From NCBI RefSeq assembly GCF_000272475.1, contig NZ_AKFJ01000083.1:62001-126000 (forward strand): a stretch of DNA of 64,000 nucleotides, given 5' to 3'. This DNA comes from Novosphingobium sp. Rr 2-17. Lineage in GTDB: Bacteria > Pseudomonadota > Alphaproteobacteria > Sphingomonadales > Sphingomonadaceae. Positions 1 to 10,574 of this stretch are shown here, one piece after another. A program made the position numbers and the translations under genes. How positions within the stretch are numbered: the stretch's first letter is position 1; each line of letters opens with the position of its first letter. Below the pieces are notes generated by a model. It did no database searches. It was not told the origin of the DNA and worked only from the letters and a program-made list of their open reading frames with translations.

Positions 1-922
1 TCAACGCGCGGCTGGGGCACGTGCAGACTTCTCCCTGGTTCAGCGCGAACATGGCGAAACCCTCGATCGCCTTGTCGAAATAGTCGTCATCTTGCGCCGC
101 CACGTCGGCAAAGAAGATGTTCGGGCTCTTACCGCCCAGCTCCAGCGTCACCGGAATCAGGTTTTCCGAGGCGTAGGACATGATGAGCTGGCCAGTGGAC
201 GTCTCGCCGGTGAAGGCGATCTTGGCGATGCGCGGACTTTGCGCCAGCGGCTTGCCGGCTTCGGTGCCAAAACCATTGACGATGTTGAGAACGCCTTCGG
301 GCAACAAGTCGGCGATCAGCTCCGCCAGCACCAGGATCGAGGCAGGGGTCTGCTCTGCTGGCTTCAGCACCACGCAATTACCGGCGGCGAGCGCGGGCGC
401 CAGCTTCCAGCAGGCCATCAGCAGCGGGAAATTCCACGGGATGATCTGGCCGACCACGCCGAGCGGCTCGTGGAAATGATACGCCACGGTATCGTGGTCT
501 ATCTCGGAAACGCCGCCTTCCTGCGCACGGATGCAGCCGGCGAAATAGCGGAAGTGGTCGATCGCGAGCGGAACGTCGGCAGCGGTCGTTTCCCGGATCG
601 GCTTGCCATTGTCCCAGGTTTCGGCGGTGGCAAGCGTCGCAAGGTTCTCTTCCATGCGATCGGCGATGCGGTGGAGCATCAACGCGCGCTCGGCCACGCT
701 GGTGCGGCCCCATGCATCCTTCGCCTTGTGCGCAGCGTCGAGCGCCAGTTCGACATCGGCGGCCTGGCTGCGCGCGACCTGGCAGATCACTTGTCCGTCG
801 ATCGGCGATCGATTGTCAAACCAGCGACCATCGACCGGATCGACCCAGCGGCCTCCGATGAAATTGCCATAGCGAGCCTTGAACGGCGCAGTACGGGCCA
901 TGATTGGCTGGTGGATCGTCAT
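1..922 (-). CDS. NAD(P)-dependent aldehyde dehydrogenase, C-terminus cut by the window edge
   Basis: Oxidises an aldehyde to the carboxylic acid with NAD(P). The minus strand reads 307 residues from an ATG at 922, preceded by the strong Shine-Dalgarno AAAGGAGAGG. The start resembles AldB/AcoD-type enzymes ([15 protein letters not shown]), followed by the Rossmann region ([14 protein letters not shown]), the catalytic Glu in [12 protein letters not shown] and the catalytic Cys in [11 protein letters not shown]. The family is about 500 residues, so roughly 200 C-terminal residues lie outside the window. It is divergent from the GAF/Fis regulator at 1110, an arrangement typical of AcoR-type control of alcohol or acetaldehyde oxidation. 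The family call is secure; the substrate is not. Confidence 0.93.
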   Translation of the reverse strand, partial: MTIHQPIMARTAPFKARYGNFIGGRWVDPVDGRWFDNRSPIDGQVICQVARSQAADVELALDAAHKAKDAWGRTSVAERALMLHRIADRMEENLATLATAETWDNGKPIRETTAADVPLAIDHFRYFAGCIRAQEGGVSEIDHDTVAYHFHEPLGVVGQIIPWNFPLLMACWKLAPALAAGNCVVLKPAEQTPASILVLAELIADLLPEGVLNIVNGFGTEAGKPLAQSPRIAKIAFTGETSTGQLIMSYASENLIPVTLELGGKSPNIFFADVAAQDDDYFDKAIEGFAMFALNQGEVCTCPSRAL

Positions 923-1039
923 CGAAACCTCTCCTTTGTTCGTGGTCGGAGAGGCTCTGCTTGTCTGCGCCGCCAGGCAAGCGGGCGTGCTCTCGATGCA
1001 GGCGCGGCCATGGACTTTTCCATCGTGCGGCCTACCATG

Positions 1040-1088
1040 TGTCGCATGGCGCGACGCAAGACTCGTGCTGGTGTCGCATAATGCGACG
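1040..1088. promoter_or_regulatory. Two operator-like inverted repeats between the aldehyde dehydrogenase and its regulator
   Basis: A perfect 7-bp inverted repeat, GTCGCAT-A-ATGCGAC, lies at 1073-1087. A weaker copy, GTCGCAT-G-GCGCGAC, lies at 1041-1055. Their centres are 32 bp apart, about three helical turns, so two dimers could bind the same DNA face. They sit upstream of both divergent genes. Binding by the GAF/Fis protein is inference from position and symmetry. Confidence 0.6.
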
Positions 1089-1109
1089 GTGAGAGAGGCA
1101 GGCGACCGA

Positions 1110-2162
1110 ATGAACGGCGCAACGATCGAGCAAGGGCGGCGAGCTTTCTTCAACGATGGGCAGTTGCCCGTCGCAAGCATACGCCAGCCGGTGCTGCGGT
1201 CCTGGCTGCGGTGCACCGATCTGGGCCTGTCGCAAGGCGAGAGACCGGCATCGGGACCGATGACCGACACCGATCTTGCCACCCTTCGCCAGCACCGCGA
1301 ATCTTTACGCCGCCTCTGCCGCCCGGAGTTGGAAATGCTGGCGGGCGAAGCGCGGGACACCGGCAGCGTCGTGATCCTGGCCGATGCCGACGGCGTGATC
1401 CTCGATACCGTGGGCGACACAGGCTTCCTGTCGCGCGCCGCGCAAGTGGCATTGCGCCCCGGCGTGTCCTGGACGGAAGCCAGCACGGGCACCAACGCCA
1501 TCGGCACTGCCATTGCCGAACGCCGGCCGATCGCGGTGCACGGTCCTGAACATTTCTTCGCCGAACATGCGGTGCTTAGCTGCGCGGCAACGCCGATCAT
1601 CGATCCGCGCGGGGCGATCATCGGTGCGCTGGACATGTCCGGACCGTCCGCAGTGGGGCACGGTCATGCGCTGGGCCTGATCCGGCTTGCGGTGGATCAG
1701 ATCGAACATCGCTTGTTTCGTACAGGCTTCGTCGACTGCCGGGTTTTGCGCCTGCATGACGATGCGGCCATGCTCGGCACCGCGCGGGAGGGCATCCTGG
1801 TGTTCCGGGACGAGCGGCTGGTTGCCGCCAACCGGCGCGGCCTGTCACTGGTAGGGCGTAGCTGGGATGCGATCGACGCGGCAGCGGTGGACGAATTGCT
1901 TGATCGGCGAATCGAAAGCAGTCGAGGCTGCAAAAGCCTTCGCCTTGCGAATGGCGCTATGCTGATCGGTAATTGGGACGAGCCGGGCACGGTCGCCGGT
2001 GCAGATCTGCCCCTCACGCCCCGCCCGCTTGCGGATGATCGCGCCGAGGCCATCGAGGCGGCGCTTGCATCGCATCACGGAAATGTAACCGCAGCGGCGC
2101 GACAGTTGGGCGTCCACCGCAGCACGATCCATCGTTATCTCGCCCAGATCCGGACCAATTGA
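1110..2162 (+). CDS. GAF-domain / Fis-type HTH regulator (AcoR-like, without AAA+ domain)
   Basis: Predicted regulator of the divergent aldehyde dehydrogenase, 350 residues from the ATG at 1110. The frame is open further upstream, but that part overlaps the operator repeats and the dehydrogenase start. The N-terminal half resembles the AcoR sensory region, including the GAF-like stretch [21 protein letters not shown]. The extreme C-terminus carries a Fis-type helix-turn-helix ([20 protein letters not shown]). No Walker A or GAFTGA motif is present, so the sigma-54-activating AAA+ domain of classical AcoR is missing. It probably acts as a sigma-70 activator or a repressor. The domain calls are firm; the mode of action is inferred. 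Confidence 0.85.
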   Translation: MNGATIEQGRRAFFNDGQLPVASIRQPVLRSWLRCTDLGLSQGERPASGPMTDTDLATLRQHRESLRRLCRPELEMLAGEARDTGSVVILADADGVILDTVGDTGFLSRAAQVALRPGVSWTEASTGTNAIGTAIAERRPIAVHGPEHFFAEHAVLSCAATPIIDPRGAIIGALDMSGPSAVGHGHALGLIRLAVDQIEHRLFRTGFVDCRVLRLHDDAAMLGTAREGILVFRDERLVAANRRGLSLVGRSWDAIDAAAVDELLDRRIESSRGCKSLRLANGAMLIGNWDEPGTVAGADLPLTPRPLADDRAEAIEAALASHHGNVTAAARQLGVHRSTIHRYLAQIRTN

Positions 2163-2281
2163 CCCGGCCTTACAAGCGGTAAGCCCACGCCGGTGCAATA
2201 ACCTTCATCGGGATGAGGGCGGCACATTATAAAAGCCACGCGGATGGATGGGGCCAGCCTCGCGCTGGTTTCAACGAAGAC

Positions 2282-2326
2282 GAAGACGGCCTGCAAGCGA
2301 CTCGGCGGCGCTTGCGGGCCGTCTTC
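2282..2326 (-). terminator. Hairpin downstream of the cytochrome c gene
   Basis: A 17-bp stem with one mismatch (GAAGACGGCC-TGCAAGC pairing with GCTTGC-GGGCCGTCTTC) closes an 11-nt loop, 35 bp beyond the stop of the minus-strand cytochrome c gene. On the minus strand it is followed by pyrimidine-rich sequence rather than a clean U run. It may also end the regulator transcript from the left. The rest of 2163-2360 shows no gene. Confidence 0.6.
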
Positions 2327-2360
2327 TACCGGCTAGGCCGGATTTGGATGGCATCAGCCG

Positions 2361-3035
2361 CTATTGCGCAGCCGGTGCTGCTCCGCTCGGCGCGGTCGAA
2401 CCGGCTGCCGTCGGCGCATTCGACGCTGCTGCAGCCGGAGCGGCAGCGGCGTTGCCGGGGGCCGGAGCGTCGCCGCCTGGCGCGGCAGCAGCCGCCGACC
2501 CAGCGTCAGCCTTGGGCAGCGGCAGGTTGGAGCCTTGCGAGTTGAGATAGGCGATGATGTTGGCGCGGTCTTCCGGCTTGGAGAGGCCGGCGAAGGTCAT
2601 CTTGGTGCCCGGCGCATAAGCCTTGGGGCTCTTGAGCCATTCGTTCAGCTTGTCGAAGTCCCAGGTGCCGCCCTTGCTCTTCAACGCGTCGGAGAACGCA
2701 AAGCCGCCGGCGCCCTGGCCGATGCCTTCACCCACAACGCCATGAAGGTTGGGACCGATGCCATTGGCGCCGCCCGCGTTGATGGTGTGGCACGAGGTAC
2801 ACTTGGCGAAAGTCGATTCGCCCTTGGCGACGTCTGCGGTGGCGAGCAGGGTCGCAATCGGCGCTTCTTTGGCACCCCCGCTTTCATCCTCGGCGCCAGC
2901 GACGGCATAGCCGGCGGTGGCGGGAGCATGGTGCTTGTCAGCCTGGAAGTACATGGAACTGCCGATGGTCAAGCCAAGGCCGACGACGCCGGAGAACAGA
3001 GCCCATCCGGCAATGGTATTGAAACGATCGTCCAT
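2361..3035 (-). CDS. Membrane-anchored class I cytochrome c (CycM-like)
   Basis: Carries electrons between the bc1 complex and terminal oxidases on the periplasmic side. The 224-residue protein begins with an uncleaved-looking hydrophobic anchor (GWALFSGVVGLGLTIGSSMYF). It then has a heme-binding CTSCH, a GIGPNLHGVVG segment typical of the mitochondrial-type fold, and the likely axial Met in GTKMTF followed by an R-A-N-I-I-A-Y-L helix. About 45 C-terminal residues are an Ala/Pro/Gly-rich tail, which is common in sphingomonad homologues. It is divergent from pheA. The family call is strong; the name CycM is by analogy. Confidence 0.9.
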   Translation of the reverse strand: MDDRFNTIAGWALFSGVVGLGLTIGSSMYFQADKHHAPATAGYAVAGAEDESGGAKEAPIATLLATADVAKGESTFAKCTSCHTINAGGANGIGPNLHGVVGEGIGQGAGGFAFSDALKSKGGTWDFDKLNEWLKSPKAYAPGTKMTFAGLSKPEDRANIIAYLNSQGSNLPLPKADAGSAAAAAPGGDAPAPGNAAAAPAAAASNAPTAAGSTAPSGAAPAAQ

Positions 3036-3155
3036 TCCTGTGTGCCCCGTAGGTCTGAATGCCTCTGCCCTTATTGTTCGGGCTCTAGAGTTCGGCCAGC
3101 TTTAGCGCAAGAGCCATTGCGGTTGCAGGCATTGCGGCCTAGTCGCGCGCACGTC

Positions 3156-4049
3156 ATGAATTTCTATCCCAAACCCGCTCACGAACTCGTCAACCTGATG
3201 ACCGAGGCTGCTGCCGCCGATCCCGTACGGGCGATGGCGCTGCAAGGTGCGCCGGGCTGCAACGGGCATCGCGCCGCGCTGGAATGCGATCCCGAGTGCT
3301 TGCCGCTGCCCTGTTTCGCCTTCGAAGATGCGCTCGAAGCGGTGAAGGAAGGCCGGGCCGATCGCGCGATTATCCCGATCGAGAATTCGCAGCACGGGCG
3401 CGTGGCCGACATCCATTTCCTGCTGCCCGAAAGCGGCCTGTCGATCGTGGCCGAGCATTTCATGTCGATCCACCACGCGTTGATGGCGCTGGGCGACGGA
3501 CCGTTCACCGCTGCCTACAGCCACCCGCAGGCCCTGGGCCAGTCGCGCCATTACTTGCGCGAGCGCGGGATCGTGCCGATGGCCTATGCCGATACCGCAG
3601 GCGCGGCAGCGCTGGTACGCGAGATGGGCGATCTGTCCGCCTGCGCGATCGCGCCCCGGCTGGCGGCAGACCTCTACGACCTAAAGGTGATCGAGGAGAA
3701 CGTCGAGGACGCTGCGAACAACACCACTCGCTTCGTCGTCCTGGCGCGCGAGCCGCTCGATCCGTTCGAGTTGCAGGGCAAGGCAGCGATCACGACCTTC
3801 ATCTTTGAGGTGAAGAACATTCCCGCCGCGCTCTACAAAGCGCTGGGTGGATTTGCGACCAATGGTGTGAACATGACCAAGCTGGAAAGCTACCAGATCG
3901 GCGCCAGCTTTGCCGCGACCACGTTCTATGCCGATATAGAAGGTGCGCCGGGCGATCCCCGGGTGGACAGCGCGCTGCAGGAACTGGCGTTCCACTGCAA
4001 GTACGTGCGCCCGCTCGGCAGCTACCCGCGTGGCCGCGCTCGGGGTTAA
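3156..4049 (+). CDS. pheA: Prephenate dehydratase
   Basis: Converts prephenate to phenylpyruvate in phenylalanine biosynthesis. The 297-residue protein has the periplasmic-binding-like catalytic domain with the conserved TTRF motif (NNTTRFVVLAR) and a C-terminal ACT domain for phenylalanine feedback (ITTFIFEVKNIPAALYKAL and MTKLESYQIG). There is no chorismate mutase domain, so it is the monofunctional type usual in alphaproteobacteria. In the ACT domain the common ESRP motif reads ESYQ, which may alter effector binding. The ATG at 3156 was chosen because sequence further upstream in the frame does not resemble the family. Confidence 0.93.
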   Translation: MNFYPKPAHELVNLMTEAAAADPVRAMALQGAPGCNGHRAALECDPECLPLPCFAFEDALEAVKEGRADRAIIPIENSQHGRVADIHFLLPESGLSIVAEHFMSIHHALMALGDGPFTAAYSHPQALGQSRHYLRERGIVPMAYADTAGAAALVREMGDLSACAIAPRLAADLYDLKVIEENVEDAANNTTRFVVLAREPLDPFELQGKAAITTFIFEVKNIPAALYKALGGFATNGVNMTKLESYQIGASFAATTFYADIEGAPGDPRVDSALQELAFHCKYVRPLGSYPRGRARG

Positions 4050-4097
4050 ACTACCGTAAGGATGGGATAGACGGGCGCTTCGTGCGCTTGCGCCCCG

Positions 4098-4811
4098 ATG
4101 CCGGGCATGCCAATCATCGCAGCGATGACGATTGCTGGGGGTCATGTTGGCGAAGCGGACGCCGGGGCTTCGGCTGCGAGCGCCACTGACGCGTGGAAGG
4201 CGGTTCGCGCCGCCAGTGACATCCAGTACACCCCGCTGCCCGACATCAAGCCCCAAGTGACCCAGACCCCGGAATGGCTCCAAGCGCTCGGTCGCTTTCT
4301 CGGCAAAGTCCTGGAAGCGGTGTTCGAGCCGATCGGTCGGTTCATCGGGATGTCCGGGTCGGCGGTATTTTACGCGTTTATCGGCCTGGGCGCCGTATTG
4401 CTCGCGTTCCTGATCTGGCGGCTGGCAGAGCCCATGATCGACCGCTGGCGCAGCCGCCAGCCCGCCGCGCCCGATCCCGGCTGGACGCCCGACCGCGCCG
4501 AGGCGATGGCGCTGCTGGAGGATGCCGACCGGCTCGCCGCGCAGGGCCGCTATGGGGAGGCCGCGCACTTGCTGCTGCGGCGGAGCGTGCGCCAGATCGC
4601 CGATGCCCGCCCCGATTGGTTGCAGCCCGCCTCCACCGCGCGTGAGATCGCGGTGCTGCGGGTGTTGCCGGAGGCCGGGCGCCAGGCCTTCGGGGTGATC
4701 GCTGCCCGGGTCGAACGGTCCTTGTTCGCGCTCAGAGACCTGGACGTGCAGGACTGGACGGTCGCCCGCCAGGCCTATGCCGATTTCGCGCTGGTGGAGC
4801 TGCGCGCATGA
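4098..4811 (+). CDS. DUF4129 domain protein, first gene of the MoxR operon
   Basis: A 237-residue protein with one clear transmembrane helix near residues 92-110 (AVFYAFIGLGAVLLAFLIWRL) and a C-terminal cytoplasmic DUF4129 region rich in short helices (AEAMALLEDADRLAAQGRYG; EAAHLLLRRSVRQIA). DUF4129 proteins commonly begin MoxR/DUF58 gene sets; their biochemical role is unknown. Its stop overlaps the start of the next gene by 4 bp (ATGA), indicating translational coupling. The gene lies 48 bp after pheA and could be read from the same promoter. Several ATG codons near the start leave the N-terminus uncertain by a few residues. Confidence 0.8.
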   Translation: MPGMPIIAAMTIAGGHVGEADAGASAASATDAWKAVRAASDIQYTPLPDIKPQVTQTPEWLQALGRFLGKVLEAVFEPIGRFIGMSGSAVFYAFIGLGAVLLAFLIWRLAEPMIDRWRSRQPAAPDPGWTPDRAEAMALLEDADRLAAQGRYGEAAHLLLRRSVRQIADARPDWLQPASTAREIAVLRVLPEAGRQAFGVIAARVERSLFALRDLDVQDWTVARQAYADFALVELRA

Positions 4812-6168
4812 GTGTCGGCAGCGCGGTGCGCACCCCATCGACCGGCGCGGTCGATCTTGGGGCCAGTCCCTTCTCGCGTTGGGCGGTCTTGGCCATCGTC
4901 CTGCTGGGCTCTGCGCTGTTCGTGGCCTTGTTGTGGATGATCGGCACCGGCACGGGGTTCGGAAACACCAACGACGGCGAGGCCCATGTCGGCGGCAAGG
5001 GCCTCAACGGCTACGCCGCCATGGCCGACTACCTTGAAGCGCGCGGCTATCAAGTGACTCGCGCCCGCAACGAAGGCGGGCTGGACAAGCCGGGGCTGCT
5101 GGTGCTGACCCCGCCCGCCGGGGCCGAGGGCAAGGAAATCGAGAAGATCGTCAACGCCCGGCGCTACATCGGGCCGACGCTGGTGATCTCGCCCAAGTGG
5201 CAGGCGACGGCGCCCCTGAGCCAGGAGCGGGACAAGGTAAAAGCCGGCTGGGTGCGGCTTGGCGGAACCCGCCCACCGGAATGGAAGGGATTCCTCGACG
5301 AAGTCTACGTCTCGATCGACGCTGGATCGAAAAACGGCGCGCGCCTGCGCTGGGAAGGCATGGACCTTGCCGCGCCCTTGCCCGACGATCGCTTCATGCT
5401 TTCCGGCTCGGGCAAGAATGTGGTGCCGCTGGTGGAATCGAGCGACGGGCGCACGCTGGCAGGCTTCATCGCCGACGAAGGCTACTATCCGCAACTGGAG
5501 GTGTTCGCCCGCGCGCAAGTGCCCGTGCCCGACGAGGACGACAATGAACTCCATCCGCTGGTGGTGGTGTTCGAGCCGGACTTGCTCGACAATTACGGCA
5601 TGGCCAACCTGCAGAACGCGCAACTGGCCGAAGCGCTGGTGCGCGCGAGCGGGGTCAAGCCGGGCGGCGCGGTGGTGTTCGATATGACGCTGAACGGTTT
5701 TGGGCGGGCGCAGAACCTGCTGACGCTGGCCTTCACCCCGCCGTTCCTGGCCGCGACGCTGTGCTTGATCCTGGCGGCAGTGATCGTCGGCTGGCGCGCT
5801 TTCCTGCGCTTCGGGCCACCGCTCGCGGGCGGGCGGGCCATCGCGTTCGGCAAGCGCGCGCTCGTCTCCAATGCCGCCGGCATGATCCTGCGGTCCCGGC
5901 GCCTGCACTTGATCGGCGGCCCTTATGCCGACCGGGCGCGGGAGCGTCTGGTCGCCGCGCTCGCCTTGCCGCGCTCGCTTGATGTGGCGCAGGCGGAGGA
6001 CGCGATCGACCGCGCGCTGGCCCGCCGCCCGGATGCCCGGCAAACCGGCGCCGAACCCTTCACCCAAACCTTCACTGCCGTTTCCGCGCGCCTCAGGGCA
6101 GCGCGAGGCGTCCCCGATCTCCTCAAGGCCGCGCGCGATCTCCACGCGCTGGAAAGGAAGCTTACGCG

Positions 6169-6172
<4 letters not shown>
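4808..6172 (+). CDS. DUF4350 domain membrane protein of the MoxR operon
   Basis: A 454-residue protein with an N-terminal membrane helix ([20 protein letters not shown]), a long extracytoplasmic-type domain of about 270 residues, and a second helix ([20 protein letters not shown]) before a cytoplasmic tail. The first part ([19 protein letters not shown]) matches the usual DUF4350 opening. The gene overlaps its neighbours at both ends through ATGA junctions. Family members accompany MoxR ATPases; function is inferred only as part of that chaperone-like membrane assembly. Confidence 0.8.
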
Positions 6173-7143
<971 letters not shown>

Positions 7144-7150
7144 GCCACTG

Positions 7151-8494
7151 ATGGCAAACCGGTCCCTCCTCGGCTTGCTCGCCCCGATCGTGCCGACCCC
7201 GCGGGCAGTGGCGCTGCTGGCGGCGGCGGCCCCGATTGCGCTGGTGATCGCGGCGATCCGGCCCCAGGCGTGGATCGTCGCGCCGATCGCGGGCCTGCTG
7301 ATCCTGGCGCTGGTCTTCATCGACGCGCTGCTGGCCGGGCGGCTGGACAACCTGCATGTGGTTGCCCCCAGCGATATCGAGGTCGGCGCGGAAGGCCGGG
7401 TCGCCGCCACGGCGCACTTGCGCGGCGGTCGGCCTGCCGGACCGCAAATGGCGCTCGAATGTGACCCGCGGCTGGCACCGGGAGGCCGGATGGTGTTCCC
7501 GCTGGCCCGGCGCGATGGCGCATGGCACGCAACCGCGCCATTCACCCCCTCGCGGCGCGGCACGGGTCGGTTCGAGCGCGCCTGGCTGCGCTGGACCGGG
7601 CCGCTGGGGCTGGGCGCCCGCCAAGTGGTGGGCGATATCGGCCAGAGCGTGCGCGTCTGGCCCAACGTGGCGGCAGTGCGCTCGCCCGCGTTGCAGACCT
7701 ACCTCAAGGACGCCCAATTCGGCTTGATCGCCCGGCGCATTCGGGGCGAAGGCACCCAGTTCGAGGCGCTGGCGGAATACCAACCCGGCATGGACCGCCG
7801 CCGGATCGACTGGAAAAGCTCGGCCCGTCACGTCCACCTCTATGCCAAGGAATACGAGACCGAGCGCAACAACCAGATCGTTTTCGCCTTCGACTGCGGG
7901 CAAGCGATGTGCGAACCGATCGCCGGTATGCCGCGGCTCGATCGCGCGATTTCGGCCGCGCTGGCAACCGGCTATGTCGCGCTCAAGGGCGGCGACCGCG
8001 TGGCACTCTACGGCTTCGCCTCGCACCCCGAAGTGTCTTCGCCGTTCGTCACCGGATCGGGCGAGTTCTTCCGCCTCCAGCGCGCCGCCGCCGGGCTGGA
8101 ATACCGCTCGGAGGAGCCCAACTTCACCCTCGCGCTCGCCAGCCTTGCCAACCGCCTGCAGCGCCGTTCGCTGATCGTGGTCTTCTCCGACTTCACCGAT
8201 CCCACCAGTGCCCAGTTGATGATCGAAAGCATCGGGCGCTTGGTGTCGCGCCACGTCGTGGTGTTCGTGACGATGGCGGACGAGGAACTCGAAAGCTTCT
8301 CCGCCGCCGCGCCCGATGACATGGAGACGCTGTCTATGGCTGTCAGCGCCGACTTGCTGCTGCGCCAGCGCGCGCTCGTCACCCGGCGGCTGCGGCAGAT
8401 CGGGGTCGATGTGGTGGAAGCGCCGTGGGACCGGATCGGCACCCGACTGCTCGACGCCTACCTTGCCATCAAGCGTTCGGGAGCCATCGGATGA
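7151..8494 (+). CDS. DUF58 (vWA-like) protein, MoxR partner
   Basis: A 447-residue protein with two N-terminal membrane segments ([16 protein letters not shown] and [20 protein letters not shown]). A cytoplasmic region follows, with the DUF58 signature around [19 protein letters not shown] and then a vWA-like stretch ([22 protein letters not shown]). The vWA metal-site motif DxSxS is degenerate, reading D-C-G-Q-A. MoxR/DUF58 pairs are widespread and linked to envelope or metal-centre maturation. Its stop overlaps the SpoIIM-like start by 4 bp. Confidence 0.88.
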   Translation: MANRSLLGLLAPIVPTPRAVALLAAAAPIALVIAAIRPQAWIVAPIAGLLILALVFIDALLAGRLDNLHVVAPSDIEVGAEGRVAATAHLRGGRPAGPQMALECDPRLAPGGRMVFPLARRDGAWHATAPFTPSRRGTGRFERAWLRWTGPLGLGARQVVGDIGQSVRVWPNVAAVRSPALQTYLKDAQFGLIARRIRGEGTQFEALAEYQPGMDRRRIDWKSSARHVHLYAKEYETERNNQIVFAFDCGQAMCEPIAGMPRLDRAISAALATGYVALKGGDRVALYGFASHPEVSSPFVTGSGEFFRLQRAAAGLEYRSEEPNFTLALASLANRLQRRSLIVVFSDFTDPTSAQLMIESIGRLVSRHVVVFVTMADEELESFSAAAPDDMETLSMAVSADLLLRQRALVTRRLRQIGVDVVEAPWDRIGTRLLDAYLAIKRSGAIG

Positions 8495-9600
8495 GCGCCG
8501 CCACGATTTCCGCTGACGACGCGACCGAACGCACACCGGCAAGCTCTCCCCAAGGTGCGCCTGGCGTCGTGCCCTCCCCCAACGCGATCGCCGTTGCCGC
8601 CTTGCGCTCCGACCGTTTCCGGCTGGAGCGCGAGGGCGATTGGCAACGGCTGGAGCGCATCGTCGTGCGGCTGGAAAAAGGGCGCTTGCGCGGCATCTCG
8701 GACGAAGACCTGCTGGCGCTGCCCGGCCTGTACCGCACCGTCGCCTCCAGCCTTTCGATCGCGCGCGAGACTTCGCTCGATGCGGCAACGCTCGCCTACC
8801 TCGAAGGGTTGGTGCAGCGCGCCTGGTTCGTCGTTTACGGCCCGCGCAGTTCGCTGGTCGAATGGCTGCGCGGATTTCTCGGTGGCGGCTGGAGCGCGGC
8901 AGTGCGCGGGATCTGGATCGACGTCCTGATCGCGCTTGCGGTAATGTGCGCAGGCGTACTGGTGGGCTGGTTATTGGTTTCGAACGATCCCGACTGGTAC
9001 TTCGCCTTGATGTCGCGCGAAATGGCAGGCGCGCGAGTACCCGGCGCCAGTGCGCAGGCTCTGCGCGAAACGCTGTTCGGCAATTCGGGACGCGACGGCC
9101 TCAGCGTGTTCGCCGCGCAGTTGTTCAGCAACAACGCGCAAGTCTCGATCCTGGCTTTCGCGCTGGGCTTTGCTTTCGGCATCCCTTCGCTGCTGCTGCT
9201 GATCCACAACCTGGCGCTGCTGGGCGCTATGGGCTGGGTCTACCATCAGGCCGGCCTGGGGCTGGACTTCGCCGGATGGATCAGCGTGCATGGCACCACC
9301 GAACTCTACGCGATCCTCCTCTCGGGCGCGGCGGGCTTGCATATTGGCCGCTCGCTGGCGTTTCCGGGTGACCGGCCCTTGCTGCAAGCGGCGGGCGAGG
9401 CCGGTCGGCGCGCCGCCGTGGTCATGATGGGGGTGGTGCTCATGCTGATCGTCGCCGCCTTGCTGGAAGGCTTCGCACGTCAATTGGTCGACCAGACCTT
9501 TGGCCGCCTGGTCATCGGCGGCTTCATGCTCACGCTGTGGACCACCTACTTCTTCGCATTTCGCGGCAATACCGGCGCCCGGCGAAAGAAGCTGGCATGA
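8491..9600 (+). CDS. Stage II sporulation protein M-like (SpoIIM/DUF95) membrane protein
   Basis: A 369-residue integral membrane protein with an N-terminal soluble segment of about 150 residues and then several helices (VLIALAVMCAGVLVGWLLV; ILAFALGFAFGIPSLLLLI; VVMMGVVLMLIVAALLEGF). The motif HGTTELYAILLSGAAGL matches the conserved HG-x-x-E region of SpoIIM. In non-sporulating bacteria this family occurs with MoxR and RDD genes; no sporulation role is implied. It overlaps both flanking genes through ATGA junctions. Confidence 0.87.
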   Translation: MSAATISADDATERTPASSPQGAPGVVPSPNAIAVAALRSDRFRLEREGDWQRLERIVVRLEKGRLRGISDEDLLALPGLYRTVASSLSIARETSLDAATLAYLEGLVQRAWFVVYGPRSSLVEWLRGFLGGGWSAAVRGIWIDVLIALAVMCAGVLVGWLLVSNDPDWYFALMSREMAGARVPGASAQALRETLFGNSGRDGLSVFAAQLFSNNAQVSILAFALGFAFGIPSLLLLIHNLALLGAMGWVYHQAGLGLDFAGWISVHGTTELYAILLSGAAGLHIGRSLAFPGDRPLLQAAGEAGRRAAVVMMGVVLMLIVAALLEGFARQLVDQTFGRLVIGGFMLTLWTTYFFAFRGNTGARRKKLA

Positions 9601-10574
9601 AGCGGCGTAAGGTAAAAGCGCCCATCCAACGGGTCGATCCGCGCATGCGCAAGCGGCGGATTCTGGTGACGCCCGAAGGTATCTCCCTGCCGATCACGCT
9701 CGCCAGCCGTGCGACGCGCGCCGGCGCGCTGGTGCTCGACCTGGTTATCATCCTCGTGCTGATCGTGGCGGCATCGGTCGCCTTGATGCAGATCGCCGGC
9801 GGGGTCGGTGCGGCAACGCGGCTGGCGCATGACAAGTCGGCGGCAAGCCGGGCGTTTCAAATGCTGCTGATCGTGTGGATCATCGCCATGTTCCTGTTCC
9901 GCCACGCCTACTTCCTGTTCTTCGAACTGGGCCCGCGCGGCGCAACCCCCGGCAAGCGACTGACCGGCCTGCGCATCGCCGCGCGCGACGGCGGGCGGCT
10001 GACCGCCGAAATGGTCATCGCCCGCAACTTGCTGCGCGATATCGAGCTGTTCCTGCCGGTCATCCTGCTGATGGCAGGTGGCGCCGAATCCGGCATGGCG
10101 TGGCTGGCCGCGACTGGTTGGTTCCTGATTTTCATGTTCTTTCCGTTGTTCAACCGCGACGGCCTGCGCGCGGGCGACATCATCGCCGGAAGTTGGGTGG
10201 TTGAGCGGCCCAAGCAGAAGCTGCTGGCCGCGATGTCGCTCGCTGGCGGTGCAGGGATCAAAGGGCCGGAGCCTCGTTCGCGAGGGGATGAAGATCACGT
10301 CGCCGTACCCGCGCGCGACTATCGCTTCGAGGAGGCGGACCTGGCGATCTACGGCGAGTACGAACTGCAAGCGCTCGAACGCGTGCTGCGCGATAACCGC
10401 CCGCAAGCGATCGAGTCAGTCTATCAGACCATCGCCGAGAAGATCGGCCGCAATGATGGCTGGGGCGACGAACGCCGTTATCTGGAAGCCTACTACACCC
10501 AATTGCGCGCGCGGCTGGAGGCCGGGATGCGGATGGGACGGCGCAAGGCTGACAAGTTCACAAGGGGTGTATGA
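9597..10574 (+). CDS. RDD family membrane protein
   Basis: A 325-residue protein. The RDD domain spans about residues 30-205, with helices such as VLDLVIILVLIVAASVALM and LLIVWIIAMFLFRHAYFLF, and the family phrase RGATPGKRLTGLRI. The C-terminal 100 residues are soluble, with a DYRFEEADLAIYGEYELQALE segment found in sphingomonad homologues. It is the sixth and last membrane component of the MoxR operon. RDD proteins have been linked to ion exchange, but no substrate is evident. Its stop overlaps the following acetyltransferase start. Confidence 0.87.
   Translation: MKRRKVKAPIQRVDPRMRKRRILVTPEGISLPITLASRATRAGALVLDLVIILVLIVAASVALMQIAGGVGAATRLAHDKSAASRAFQMLLIVWIIAMFLFRHAYFLFFELGPRGATPGKRLTGLRIAARDGGRLTAEMVIARNLLRDIELFLPVILLMAGGAESGMAWLAATGWFLIFMFFPLFNRDGLRAGDIIAGSWVVERPKQKLLAAMSLAGGAGIKGPEPRSRGDEDHVAVPARDYRFEEADLAIYGEYELQALERVLRDNRPQAIESVYQTIAEKIGRNDGWGDERRYLEAYYTQLRARLEAGMRMGRRKADKFTRGV

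Noticed and set aside
923..1040. Sigma-54 promoter (GG-N10-GC) for the aldehyde dehydrogenase
   Set aside because: GG and GC pairs near the start have 9 or 12 bases between them, not 10, and the regulator lacks the sigma-54 ATPase domain.
2364..3155. 264-codon upstream extension of the prephenate dehydratase frame
   Set aside because: It lies antisense to the cytochrome c gene and does not resemble the family; the ATG at 3156 matches the usual N-terminus.
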